A stretch of DNA of 64,000 nucleotides from Fimenecus sp045595185 (GTDB taxonomy: Bacteria > Bacillota > Clostridia > Oscillospirales > Acutalibacteraceae): the NCBI GenBank assembly GCA_045595185.1, contig JAZNZX010000038.1, positions 120,273 through 184,272 of the forward strand. Direction: 5' to 3'. The notes beneath the pieces were generated by a model, which ran no database searches, was not told where the DNA came from, and saw nothing but the letters and a program-made list of their open reading frames with translations. Positions within the stretch are counted from its first letter, which is position 1, and the number at the start of each line of letters is the position of its first letter. The position numbers and the translations under genes were made by a program. Below are positions 13,489 to 20,262 of the stretch, piece by piece.

Positions 13489-13718
13489 GTCCTGTACATG
13501 GACATGAGATGTTGAAGTGCCTGCAACTTGACTCATTAAAAGAAGTGCTGAGCAGAGGAAAGGTAGATTCCCTCCGTGAAAACCGGACGTGCGCTCCTTC
13601 TACTGGGAGTAGGCAAGCCCTCTACGATAAAGGGAAGCAAGTGAAATCAGAAGGGACAATGAGTACATCCGCCATGGTTGCGCGGCTCTGGAAAAACGCG
13701 AGCTGATTTCACATTTAT
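13489..13718 (+). ncRNA. 230-nt structured spacer RNA
   Basis: No supported ORF (one frame is open through the preceding tRNA but has no ribosome site). Self-complementary stretches include TGAAATCAG/CTGATTTCA (about 13641-13710). Identity unknown. Confidence 0.4.
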
Positions 13719-13793
13719 ATAGGCGTGGTGTTAATGGTAGCATGACGGTCTCCAAAACCGCTGGTGAGGGTTCGAATCCTTCCGTCTATGCCA
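13719..13793 (+). tRNA. tRNA-Trp(CCA)
   Basis: ATAGGCG/CGTCTAT acceptor, loop CTCCAAA, encoded GCCA. Confidence 0.95.
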
Positions 13794-13795
13794 AT

Positions 13796-13937
13796 AAGAT
13801 ACATACAGCAACTCATTAATAACGGACTGTAAATCCGCTGCCTTGTGGCTTCGCAGGTGCAAATCCTGTCCTCCCTCACCATTATGAGGGAGTAGGGAAG
13901 TAGTTAAACCCGGCGGACCGACTGATAATGTATCTTG
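13796..13937 (+). ncRNA. CAGCAA element copy 8 with tRNA-Tyr(GTA) permuted at position 31/32
   Basis: Terminal stem AAGATAC/GTATCTT, then ATACAGCAACTCATTA; inner stem ATTA/TAAT. The 3' half (loop CTGTAAA 13827-13833, stem TCCGC, long variable arm, T-arm GCAGG/CCTGT, acceptor CTCCCTC, A, CCA 13879-13881) is first. After the linker TTAT comes the 5' half (GAGGGAG 13886-13892, D-arm GGG/CCC, stem GCGGA 13913-13917). Acceptor pairing is perfect over 7 bp. Clearest permuted copy. Confidence 0.8.
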
Positions 13938-13958
13938 AAATTTTTAAGAACCAAAAAT

Positions 13959-13987
13959 TTGACAAACTCTAAAATCTATGATATAAT
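13959..13987 (+). promoter_or_regulatory. Sigma-A type promoter P10
   Basis: TTGACA (13959-13964), 17 bp, TATAAT (13982-13987); drives 14012. Confidence 0.85.
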
Positions 13988-14011
13988 TATTATAGAAAGT
14001 GAGGGAAAGAA

Positions 14012-14179
14012 ATGGAAAGAACTGATTACCTTGTCTACGGTACTCATGTTGATACTCCGTGGGACGAAACTTTACTCTGTGTTGTTGACAGTGTAGATAA
14101 AGCAAAATATGCTGTAAAAGCCTATACAGAAAGCGGCGATTGGACAGAAGTTCGTTACGACTGTTGGAAAGTCCAGTAA
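14012..14179 (+). CDS. Small hypothetical protein (55 aa)
   Basis: ATG 14012 follows GAGGGAAAG, stop TAA 14177-14179. Begins MERTDYLVYGTHVDTPWDE, with an alpha/beta pattern. A lone gene between its own promoter and promoter P11. No family recognised. Confidence 0.65.
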   Translation: MERTDYLVYGTHVDTPWDETLLCVVDSVDKAKYAVKAYTESGDWTEVRYDCWKVQ

Positions 14180-14205
14180 AGAAAAAATTCTAAAGACAAA
14201 AAGAG

Positions 14206-14234
14206 TTGACAAAATCTAAAATTTATGCTATAAT
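14206..14234 (+). promoter_or_regulatory. Sigma-A type promoter P11
   Basis: TTGACA (14206-14211), 17 bp, TATAAT (14229-14234); drives tRNA-Glu(CTC) onward. Confidence 0.85.
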
Positions 14235-14272
14235 TATTATAGAAAAGGTTGAGAAATACCTTTTCTGAAAAT

Positions 14273-14348
14273 CGCGCCTTCTTCTAACTGGTCAGGAAGT
14301 CGCCCTCTCAAGGCGAAGATATGGGTTCGAGTCCCGTAGGCGTGACCA
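14273..14348 (+). tRNA. tRNA-Glu(CTC)
   Basis: CGCGCCT/AGGCGTG acceptor, stem TCGCC/GGCGA with loop CTCTCAA, encoded ACCA. Confidence 0.93.
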
Positions 14349-14556
14349 ATATCCTTGTGGTTAGGGATATAAAACAACAGACCAGTGGAGCGATAAACCA
14401 CATCAAGCACGCGGAACCAATGTTGCCTTAAGGTTGGTTGAGACGGCTGCAGCGTACCGTCCGTAAAAAGTACAGCGACTTGGCACTCTGGAAGAAGTAC
14501 AGAGCAGGACATAGTGACTATGAGTGCGCAGCTTAGTTACCGATTGTCCATTATAT
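14349..14556 (+). ncRNA. Repeated ncRNA family, copy A1
   Basis: Shares with 17077-17314 an ordered set of blocks: CACTCTGGA (14484-14492), GAGCAGGAC (14502-14510), AGTGCG (14523-14528), and lies directly upstream of a tRNA as copy A2 does. Spacing between blocks differs, as expected of a conserved RNA with variable loops. No ORF. Family not recognised. Confidence 0.5.
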
Positions 14557-14632
14557 GGGCATGTGGCGCAATTGGTAGCGCAAGAAACTCTTAATTTCGA
14601 GGTTGCAGGTTCGATTCCTGTCATGCCCACCA
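14557..14632 (+). tRNA. tRNA-Lys(CTT)
   Basis: GGGCATG/CATGCCC acceptor, loop CTCTTAA, T-arm GCAGG/CCTGT, encoded ACCA. Confidence 0.9.
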
Positions 14633-14651
14633 TTTCATAGGAGGGGTGTAA

Positions 14652-15077
14652 ATGAATACAGTCAATATAGGTGATATAGGCGAAGCAATGGCAATTGCCG
14701 ATTTCACAAAAGCTGGATTTGTTGTAAGTGCTCCATTAAGCAATAACGCTCGTTATGATTTAATCATAGACAATGGTTAGAAAATATATCGAGTGCAAGT
14801 AAAAACAACCGAATCTATTAAAGATGACAAAATGGTTTTTAGCACTAAGACTACAAACTATTCAAAAGGTGCTTGGAAAACAACTCGTTATTCAACAAAT
14901 GAAGTCGATATATTTTATCTGTATTGTGTTGAAAATAACTGGTCAGGATTGTATATACCTGATGATGTAATTTTGACACAATTAAATATAAGACTTACAT
15001 TACCTAAGAATGGACAGAAAGTCGGTGTTAAAATGAAAAACGATTTTGAGTTCTCTACTCAAGTTGAAAAACTTTGA
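14652..15077 (+). CDS. PD-(D/E)XK endonuclease with an in-frame TAG (homing-type)
   Basis: ATG 14652 after AGGAGGGG; stop TGA 15075-15077. Codon 43 is TAG (14778-14780), read here as Gln. The sequence fits the PD-(D/E)XK endonuclease group associated with group I introns: GDIGEAMAIADF (helix with Glu), ARYDLIID (catalytic Asp), then YRVQVKTT (QxK strand). Full length (141 aa) appears only if TAG is sense, so this gene is recoded although it lies in the tRNA array. Free-standing homing endonucleases often target tRNA genes. No intron is seen around it. Confidence 0.8.
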
Positions 15078-15088
15078 GGAAAGAAAAC

Positions 15089-15117
15089 TTGACAAACTTT
15101 GAAATTTATGTTATAAT
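15089..15117 (+). promoter_or_regulatory. Sigma-A type promoter P12
   Basis: TTGACA (15089-15094), 17 bp, TATAAT (15112-15117); drives 15197. Confidence 0.85.
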
Positions 15118-15196
15118 AGTTATAGAAAAGGTTGAGAAATACCTTCAAAAATAAGAATGGCGGCACACGCCTTACAGTGCAGAAAGAGAGGCTATT

Positions 15197-15562
15197 ATGG
15201 CTACTACATCTAAGTTCACAGAAAGAAACGCATGGGAAGAAGTTGCAACTCTTGAGACCGCTTCCGAGGACCTCAAGGCATTCGCAGTTGCTCGTCTTGC
15301 AAAGCTTGACGAGAAGAATGACAAGCGTAAGAACTCTGAAGCCGCAGTTGCCAAGCGTGAAGCTGATGCTACTGCTCGTGAGACTATGCTTTCCGTAATG
15401 GAAGCTGGTAAGACTTACGTTGCTTCTGAGCTCGGTACTCTGGTCGGCGTAACCACAATGAAGGCTTCAAGCCTTGCCGGTGACCTTACCAAGGAAGGCA
15501 AGCTTGTTCAGTCCGATGTTCGTTCCAACGGCAGAAAGGTGAAGGGCTACACCCTCGCCTAA
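15197..15562 (+). CDS. Winged-helix-like small phage protein (121 aa)
   Basis: N-terminal half is a Lys/Glu/Ala-rich helix (coiled-coil-like). The C-terminal half has YVASELGTLVGVTTMKASSL and ends GRKVKGYTLA, which looks like a small winged-helix domain. Proteins at 31896 and 36019 share the layout, including a G-RK-NGY ending, so they are paralogues. Probably DNA-binding, but untested. GC-rich terminator at 15569. Confidence 0.7.
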   Translation: MATTSKFTERNAWEEVATLETASEDLKAFAVARLAKLDEKNDKRKNSEAAVAKREADATARETMLSVMEAGKTYVASELGTLVGVTTMKASSLAGDLTKEGKLVQSDVRSNGRKVKGYTLA

Positions 15563-15568
15563 GTCAGA

Positions 15569-15586
15569 GGGGCGGACTTCCGCCCC
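15569..15586 (+). terminator. Intrinsic terminator
   Basis: GGGGCGG-ACTT-CCGCCCC hairpin just after the stop at 15562; the following tract is A/T-rich with few Ts. Confidence 0.6.
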
Positions 15587-15614
15587 AAATCAAAAAATTT
15601 AAGGCAATAAAAAC

Positions 15615-15643
15615 TTGACTTTTTCTAAAAAATATTGTATAAT
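15615..15643 (+). promoter_or_regulatory. Sigma-A type promoter P13
   Basis: TTGACT (15615-15620), 17 bp, TATAAT (15638-15643); drives 15709. Confidence 0.85.
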
Positions 15644-15708
15644 ATTTATAGAAAGTTAAGAAAAACAAATCAACAAATTCGCTCAAAAGGGCGGGAAAGA
15701 GGTATCAA

Positions 15709-16131
15709 ATGGATATTACAATTACTAAGGAGTACACACTGGCGAAAGCTAAGGCAGATGTGAAGAATGAGGTTCAGGATTATATCCTCGAATGTCTCAG
15801 AGAGAAGTACGGTACGGCTGAGCTGATGAGAACTGGCTCTGACAAGTCTAAGACAAATCTTATCGGTGTTATCGTCGGCGAGGGAACTGGTGAAGATGGT
15901 GAGACAAACCCGATTGTCGTTGCAGTAAGTGCGGCAGTTAAGGAGTTTACAAATCATGCTTCCGACAAGAAGACATATGTTCCTTTCGATTTCTACGATG
16001 CGGCTGCACAGTATGACAGTTACATCACAACTAAGGCGGCAAATGATGCGGCTAAGGCAGAAGCTAAGGCAAAGCAGATTGCGGCTGATGAAGCAAAGAG
16101 AGCACAGGTTAAGGCTGAGGCTCAGGGTTAA
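15709..16131 (+). CDS. Hypothetical protein of the repeated 3480/28588/33468 family (140 aa)
   Basis: N-terminal YTLAKAKADVKNEVQDYILE, central NPIVVAVSAAVKEF, then VPFDFYDAAAQYD and a charged Ala/Lys/Glu helix at the C-terminus. This order matches 28588 and 33468 on the other arm. Terminator at 16155. Function unknown. Confidence 0.7.
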   Translation: MDITITKEYTLAKAKADVKNEVQDYILECLREKYGTAELMRTGSDKSKTNLIGVIVGEGTGEDGETNPIVVAVSAAVKEFTNHASDKKTYVPFDFYDAAAQYDSYITTKAANDAAKAEAKAKQIAADEAKRAQVKAEAQG

Positions 16132-16154
16132 TAAGAAAAGATACAGTGCGATTT

Positions 16155-16177
16155 AAGCGGCGCACGTCGCCGCTTTA
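16155..16177 (+). terminator. Intrinsic terminator
   Basis: AAGCGGCG and CGCCGCTT pair with a short T/A tail, just after the stop at 16131 and just before the initiator tRNA. Confidence 0.65.
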
Positions 16178-16180
16178 TAT

Positions 16181-16257
16181 TGCGGGGTAGAGCAGTCTGG
16201 TAGCTCGCCAGCCTCATAAGCTGGAGGTCGTTGGTTCAAATCCTTCCCCCGCAACCA
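16181..16257 (+). tRNA. tRNA-fMet(CAT), initiator type
   Basis: TGCGGGG start, AGAGCAGTCTGGTAGCTCG D-arm and loop CTCATAA closely follow bacterial initiator tRNA. A72 is opposite T1 instead of the usual C1; encoded ACCA. The anticodon stem has only one of the three typical G-C pairs. Confidence 0.85.
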
Positions 16258-16400
16258 ATTACTACTTCCGCTACCTGCACGGCGGCGAAGAAAAGTGCAG
16301 GAACTCCTTTCTACAATAATGTGCGGTAGGCGAGGTCAATAAGCCCCACAATTACACAAATTGCTACCCTTTAAATAGCAGCCGCACTACTCATAAATTT
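16258..16400 (+). ncRNA. Spacer RNA after tRNA-fMet
   Basis: CCTGCAC/GTGCAGG hairpin (about 16275-16302) and GTGCGG/CCGCAC (about 16321-16386) close a structured stretch with no ORF. Identity unknown. Confidence 0.35.
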
Positions 16401-16416
16401 TAAGAAAAAAGAAATC

Positions 16417-16445
16417 TTGACAAAATCTAAAATTTATGATATAAT
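16417..16445 (+). promoter_or_regulatory. Sigma-A type promoter P14
   Basis: TTGACA (16417-16422), 17 bp, TATAAT (16440-16445). Followed by only ~150 nt before the next promoter. Confidence 0.85.
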
Positions 16446-16451
16446 TATTAT

Positions 16452-16600
16452 AGAAAAGATGAGGAAAATAAAAAAAAAGAAATCTTCTCGACCCGAGTAA
16501 GTCGTTTCGTAAACTGCTCTTCCTTTCTAAAATAACTGGTGACCGGTGGCACCGCTTGAAACTCCACCGGATTCCTTTCGATTTCAAAAATTTTAGAGAA
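16452..16600 (+). ncRNA. Short independent transcript between promoters P14 and P15
   Basis: Contains CCGGTGG/CCACCGG as a hairpin (about 16546-16571). A 13-codon basic micro-ORF (start at ~16459) exists but has weak support. Probably a small RNA. Confidence 0.4.
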
Positions 16601-16608
16601 TAGAAAAG

Positions 16609-16637
16609 TTGACATTTTCTAAAATTTATGATATAAT
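16609..16637 (+). promoter_or_regulatory. Sigma-A type promoter P15
   Basis: TTGACA (16609-16614), 17 bp, TATAAT (16632-16637); drives the second half of the tRNA array. Confidence 0.85.
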
Positions 16638-16685
16638 TATTTTAGAGTTAAGACAAAAGAAAGTTACTTAAAAAGTACAACAGAT

Positions 16686-16761
16686 TGGTTCGTAGCTCAG
16701 CTGGTAGAGCAGGCGGCTGTTAACCGTCAGGTCGTGGGTTCGAGTCCCTCCGTTCCAGCCA
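16686..16761 (+). tRNA. tRNA-Asn(GTT)
   Basis: TGGTTCG/CGTTCCA acceptor with two T-T mismatches, stem GGCGG/CCGTC with loop CTGTTAA, encoded GCCA. Confidence 0.9.
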
Positions 16762-16835
16762 ATAGAGGAGATAACCTCATTAAAAGAACCGAGTTTGTTA
16801 AGGCAACTACTCGTTAAAATAAGTAGCCTTGAAAT

Positions 16836-16912
16836 GGCTCCGTAGTTCAACTGGTTAGAGCACTGCCCTGTCACGGCAGAAGTTACGGGTTCGAGTCCCG
16901 TCGGAGTCGCCA
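16836..16912 (+). tRNA. tRNA-Asp(GTC), copy 1
   Basis: GGCTCCG/CGGAGTC acceptor, stem CTGCC/GGCAG with loop CTGTCAC, encoded GCCA. Confidence 0.95.
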
Positions 16913-16991
16913 GAGGGTTGCAAATCACCATAGATTTGCTGTCAATTATGGATAGCCTTTCCAATAAGACATGAAAATGAACAGGCAAAAT

Positions 16992-17076
16992 CGGTAAGTA
17001 TGCAAACTGGTGAAGCGAGCTGTCTGTAAAACAGTTGCCTATGGCGTTGTAGGTTCGAGTCCTACCTTACCGACCA
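16992..17076 (+). tRNA. tRNA-Tyr(GTA), copy 1
   Basis: CGGTAAG/CTTACCG acceptor, loop CTGTAAA, long variable arm, T-arm TGTAGG/CCTAC, encoded ACCA. Confidence 0.93.
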
Positions 17077-17314
17077 TTAAGCGAAATGCTTATTAACCTT
17101 GAGTCTCGCGGCTACGGACTTTAAATGTAGGTACGCAGTTATTGCACTGTATAACAGCAACGGGTCTGCATCCAGTCGAACGTTAATGGAACTGGTTGGT
17201 TAGCCTTAATCAGGGCGCCGTAATGTGATGTTAGAGATTGACACTCTGGAGAGACGGAGCAGGACTTGGCAGTGCGTGGTACGTCGCGAAGCCAGATGCG
17301 GAAAGTCCAAATAT
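17077..17314 (+). ncRNA. Repeated ncRNA family, copy A2
   Basis: Shares CACTCTGGA (17242-17250), GAGCAGGAC (17257-17265) and AGTGCG (17271-17276) in the same order as 14349-14556. Directly upstream of tRNA-Phe. No ORF. Confidence 0.5.
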
Positions 17315-17390
17315 GCCGCGGTAGCTCAGCAGGTAGAGCACGGGTCTGAAGAACCCGGTGTCGACCGTTCGATTCGGTCCCGCGGCACCA
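17315..17390 (+). tRNA. tRNA-Phe(GAA)
   Basis: GCCGCGG/CCGCGGC acceptor, stem CGGGT/ACCCG with loop CTGAAGA, encoded ACCA. Confidence 0.95.
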
Positions 17391-17398
17391 ATTAAAAT

Positions 17399-17485
17399 GG
17401 GTAGGTATGCAAACTGGGTGAAGCAAGCTGTCTGTAAAACAGTGACATAGAAACGCTGGGGGTTCGAGTCCCTCCCTGCCCACCA
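17399..17485 (+). tRNA. tRNA-Tyr(GTA), copy 2
   Basis: GGGTAGG/CCTGCCC acceptor, loop CTGTAAA, long variable arm, encoded ACCA. Confidence 0.93.
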
Positions 17486-17488
17486 AAT

Positions 17489-18125
17489 ATCTTGAAAACT
17501 TAATAAAAAGTATGTTGTAACCATGTGTTAAAATGAGGGATTAACCATCTCTGCATGGGCGCGGCGGAACTGTCTCGTAGTCGTTAAAGGGATACCTTGA
17601 AGCGGTTGCGACTATTGAACCGAAAGGGGATATGGGCAGATGGTATACCAGCCATCAATGAAGAAGTCGCGGCACAGGTGCAACGTGAGCAATGGCACAC
17701 CTAAACTGGTTGCTCCAACAATAGACGCCCAGATGGGAAGAACCCTGCAGACCACGTCCGCAAGATGTGAGTAAATACAGGGAATGCAAAACAATGGAGT
17801 TGAGCCTATAACTTCCTCAGAAATGAGGGAGAAACCCGATGGTGGTGCGAGTAGCCCAAGGCTCAGATTGGTTTGATAGAAATGAAGATTTGTATTAAAT
17901 TTTTCTGAATGGTGGGTGAAAGTTGGAGGGAAACAAAATCCTCTCAGTGCGCTAAGCTTTCCTCGGAGAGTTTAGCATTGCGGGTTCTTCGGAACTGCGG
18001 TAAGAAGCTTCAGAGCGACGGCTCTGGGGTTCAGACTTATCGTCACTGTGGCTGAATAATGCGTAGCGTTGCATGAGTACGGCGAATAAAAACCGACAAT
18101 GTTCTTTTTATTAAGTTCTCAAGAT
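17489..18125 (+). ncRNA. Large ornate RNA, ROOL/GOLLD-like candidate (637 nt)
   Basis: The ends pair as a long helix: ATCTTGA...ACTTAATAAAAAG (from 17489) with CTTTTTATTAAGT...TCAAGAT (to 18125). Inside are many regular hairpins: GTTC-TTCG-GAAC, CCTCA-GAAA-TGAGG, CAGAGC/GCTCTG, CCCTG/CAGGG, AGTCG/CGACT and a GCTAA/TTAGC arm. There is no ORF. Size, ornateness and position inside a phage tRNA array match ROOL ('rumen-originating, ornate, large') and GOLLD RNAs, which are known near tRNA genes in phages and form multimeric RNA cages. I could not check a covariance model, so the class is inferred. Confidence 0.65.
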
Positions 18126-18132
18126 TACTAAT

Positions 18133-18211
18133 GGGCTTTGGGACTGCAAGGGGTGGTCACCTGTTTTGCAAACAGGAAAACAGATGGGTTCGATTCCCAT
18201 AAGGTCCACCA
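18133..18211 (+). tRNA. tRNA-Ala(TGC), copy 1
   Basis: GGGCTTT/AAGGTCC acceptor, stem CCTGT/ACAGG with loop TTTGCAA, encoded ACCA; slightly enlarged D-loop and variable loop. Confidence 0.85.
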
Positions 18212-18280
18212 TGGGACATTAAGTGCGTGATAACTCTGGCGGTTGGTTATCTTGTAGCGTCCCTGAAGCCGCCAATTAAT
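18212..18280 (+). ncRNA. Small pseudoknot RNA 3
   Basis: GGGAC (near 18213) pairs with GTCCC and GGCGG pairs with CCGCC. The order 1-2-1'-2' gives an H-type pseudoknot. Sits between the two tRNA-Ala genes. Confidence 0.5.
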
Positions 18281-18356
18281 GGGGTTGTAGCTCAGTTGGG
18301 AGAGCGCCTGTCCTGCAAACAGGAGGTCGCGAGTTCGAGGCTCGTCTTCTCCACCA
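18281..18356 (+). tRNA. tRNA-Ala(TGC), copy 2
   Basis: GGGGTTG/CTTCTCC acceptor, stem CCTGT/ACAGG with loop CCTGCAA, encoded ACCA. Confidence 0.93.
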
Positions 18357-18360
18357 ATTA

Positions 18361-18417
18361 AAGACGGTTCAGCAAATCATAACAAAACATTTTTTGGGTA
18401 ATGTATTTCCCGTCTTG
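18361..18417 (+). ncRNA. CAGCAA element copy 9, minimal form without tRNA
   Basis: Terminal stem AAGACGG/CCGTCTT, then TTCAGCAAATCATA, then a hairpin ACATT-TTTTGGGT-AATGT in the place where other copies carry a tRNA. At 57 nt it probably shows the core of the element. Confidence 0.55.
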
Positions 18418-18424
18418 AGTTCAT

Positions 18425-18511
18425 CGGCGTGTGGCGGAATTGGCAGACGCGCCAGCCTAAGGAGCTGGTGTCCTTCGGGACGTGTGGGTTCGAGTCCCAC
18501 CACGCCGACCA
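18425..18511 (+). tRNA. tRNA-Leu(AAG)
   Basis: CGGCGTG/CACGCCG acceptor, stem CCAGC/GCTGG with loop CTAAGGA, long variable arm GTCC-TTCG-GGAC, encoded ACCA. Confidence 0.93.
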
Positions 18512-18650
18512 TTTGAGGGGTTAACACGGATTTTATCAGTTTCAACTACCACCGGCAGACAATCAGCGATTTATCAATGAGCGTCAGATATGTGGCTTAG
18601 CGGAAAACGCCTCGTAAAAAAATAAAGAAGCGAAGTAAAACTGATTTAAT
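18512..18650 (+). ncRNA. 139-nt spacer RNA
   Basis: ATCAGTTT (about 18536) pairs with AAACTGAT (about 18638), closing a gene-free stretch. Identity unknown. Confidence 0.35.
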
Positions 18651-18735
18651 GGTGGCGTAGCCTAATTGGTTAGGCACCGGACTGTCTCTCCGGAGCGAAA
18701 GCTATATGCGGGTTCGAGTCCCGTCGTCATCGCCA
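18651..18735 (+). tRNA. tRNA-Asp(GTC), copy 2, with enlarged variable arm
   Basis: GGTGGCG/CGTCATC acceptor, stem CCGGA/TCCGG with loop CTGTCTC, encoded GCCA. The variable region holds AGC-GAAA-GCT, like tRNA-Gln(TTG) at 5770 and unlike normal tRNA-Asp. Confidence 0.88.
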
Positions 18736-18785
18736 AAGGGTTAGAGTTTATCCCTGAGCACCAGCACCAGCAAAAGCTCAGTAAT

Positions 18786-18860
18786 GTGGAATTCGTTCAG
18801 CGGTTAGGATTCCTGCTTGCCATGCAGGGGACGAGGGTTCGATTCCCTTATTCCACACCA
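18786..18860 (+). tRNA. tRNA-Gly(GCC)
   Basis: GTGGAAT/ATTCCAC acceptor, stem CCTGC/GCAGG with loop TTGCCAT, encoded ACCA. Confidence 0.95.
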
Positions 18861-19076
18861 GACGCCAAAGTACAAGGCGAACCTTTTGGCAAGTTGGATA
18901 TAGGCTAAACTTGTGTTCTACTCTTGGAACCGAACGAAAGAGCGGGGTGCCAATTGACGTAATGAGTGGCTGACTTCAGTGTATAGTACTGGCGTGATAT
19001 ATTCAAACTTATGCGTTAAGAAAAGTTAAGACGCTATATTGGTAGCGATAGGAAGGCGGACGATTCCACCATATAT
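18861..19076 (+). ncRNA. 216-nt gene-free spacer RNA
   Basis: No ORF with a start signal. GATTCCACCA at ~19061 looks like a tRNA 3' end but has no partner acceptor strand. Identity unknown. Confidence 0.35.
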
Positions 19077-19153
<77 letters not shown>

Positions 19154-19155
19154 AT

Positions 19156-19253
19156 AAGACGGTTCAGCAATCTATACTGTGATAGTTTAAGGTAAACAAT
19201 TTCTATTCCAAAGAGATAAAACGGTTCGATTCCGTACACAAAGTCCCGTCTTG
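19156..19253 (+). ncRNA. CAGCAA element copy 10 with an unpermuted tRNA-Gly(TCC)-like domain
   Basis: Terminal stem AAGACGG/CCGTCTT, then TTCAGCAATCTATA. The insert has D-arm GTTT/AAAC, anticodon arm TTTCT-ATTCCAA-AGAGA (anticodon TCC) and T-arm ACGG-TTCGATT-CCGT. Acceptor pairing is short (TGTG/CACA), with an AA bulge before the inner stem ACT/AGT. No CCA. Confidence 0.55.
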
Positions 19254-19258
19254 AGTAT

Positions 19259-19334
19259 GCTCTCGTGGCGCAACAGGTAGCGCAACTGATTTGTAATCAG
19301 TGGGTTGCAGGTTCGATTCCTGTCGAGAGCTCCA
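19259..19334 (+). tRNA. tRNA-Thr(TGT)
   Basis: GCTCTCG/CGAGAGC acceptor, stem ACTGA/TCAGT with loop TTTGTAA, encoded TCCA. Last gene of the array. Confidence 0.95.
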
Positions 19335-19364
19335 ACATAATCATAATACTTCCTTTCTTTCATG

Positions 19365-19420
19365 GGGCTAAGAACTGATTTTCTTAAAGAAAATTTTAAA
19401 GTTCTTAGCCCTTTACTTTT
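19365..19420 (+). terminator. Intrinsic terminator ending the tRNA array
   Basis: GGGCTAAGAAC (19365-19375) and GTTCTTAGCCC (19401-19411) pair, followed by TTTACTTTTT. The T-run overlaps the -35 of the next promoter. Confidence 0.75.
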
Positions 19421-19440
19421 TCTAAAATTTTTGTTATAAT
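19412..19440 (+). promoter_or_regulatory. Sigma-A type promoter P16
   Basis: TTTACT (19412-19417), 17 bp, TATAAT (19435-19440); drives 19474-22353. Confidence 0.8.
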
Positions 19441-19473
19441 TATTATAGAAAATGAGAAAGGAAGTAAAGAAAA

Positions 19474-19743
19474 ATGAAAAAAGAAGTATTATTTCTCGTT
19501 CAGAGAATTCTCGACATTGATACTGAAGATGAGCTGAGAACATCTTCCCTTATGACACTCAGCGAACTGGTCCACTACATTGATATGCAGGACATTGTTT
19601 CTGAGTCTTACGAAATTTGGGAAGTGACAGAGTTCGGTAAACTCACTCACCTTAACTATGTCGGCTGGCAGCCCGGCTGCTTAATTGAATTCGCAACCGA
19701 TGATGGAACTGTTGTTCACAGCGGTTACGGTACTGACCACTAA
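19474..19743 (+). CDS. Hypothetical protein (89 aa)
   Basis: First gene of an eight-gene operon from P16. Acidic; begins MKKEVLFLVQRILDIDTEDE and has a helical N-terminal half with a beta-type second half. No recognised family. Confidence 0.7.
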   Translation: MKKEVLFLVQRILDIDTEDELRTSSLMTLSELVHYIDMQDIVSESYEIWEVTEFGKLTHLNYVGWQPGCLIEFATDDGTVVHSGYGTDH

Positions 19744-19762
19744 AAATGAAAGGAGAAATATT

Positions 19763-20251
19763 ATGGGACTTGATATGGAAATCAGACACAATGGCGAAGA
19801 GGCTATCTATATGAGAAAGGTGAACTGCGTTCGTAAATGGTGCGCAGAGAATCTTGAGAACTTTGAGGACAATGGTCTTACAAACTTTCCGAAGGAGAAA
19901 TTCAAGGAACTTATCGGCACAATGCATAAGACAATCATTGAAGCTGGTCTTTCTAACATCTACGGCTATTACCAGTGCATTCAGGACGGCTGGTTTGAAG
20001 ATGAGAACTGGGACCTCTACAAAGAAGTAGAAAACTTCCTTATTGTATCAGAGAATCATGAAAAGCTCATGGAAGTAGCAGACAAACTCTTCCCTACTTC
20101 AAGCGGTTTCTTTTTCGGTGCAACTGAGTACAATGTGTGGTATGTCGCAGACCTTATCACTTTCTGCTACAAGTTCACCAAGTTTTACGAAGAGCTTGAC
20201 AACAATGAAGAGTGGGACGAAGGAACAGTCGAGTACTGGGAATGGTATTAA
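19763..20251 (+). CDS. Hypothetical protein, MGLDxEI family (162 aa)
   Basis: ATG 19763 follows AAAGGAG. Begins MGLDMEIRHNGEEAIYMRK, followed by RKWCAENLENF and an acidic Tyr/Trp-rich C-terminus. Distant paralogue of 11317. Proteins with this start occur in many phages without known function. Confidence 0.75.
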   Translation: MGLDMEIRHNGEEAIYMRKVNCVRKWCAENLENFEDNGLTNFPKEKFKELIGTMHKTIIEAGLSNIYGYYQCIQDGWFEDENWDLYKEVENFLIVSENHEKLMEVADKLFPTSSGFFFGATEYNVWYVADLITFCYKFTKFYEELDNNEEWDEGTVEYWEWY

Positions 20252-20262
20252 GGAGGGCGGCA

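Noticed and set aside
13326..13706. 126-codon ORF overlapping tRNA-Met
   Set aside because: It runs straight through a clear tRNA gene and has no ribosome site; a chance open frame in RNA-gene DNA.
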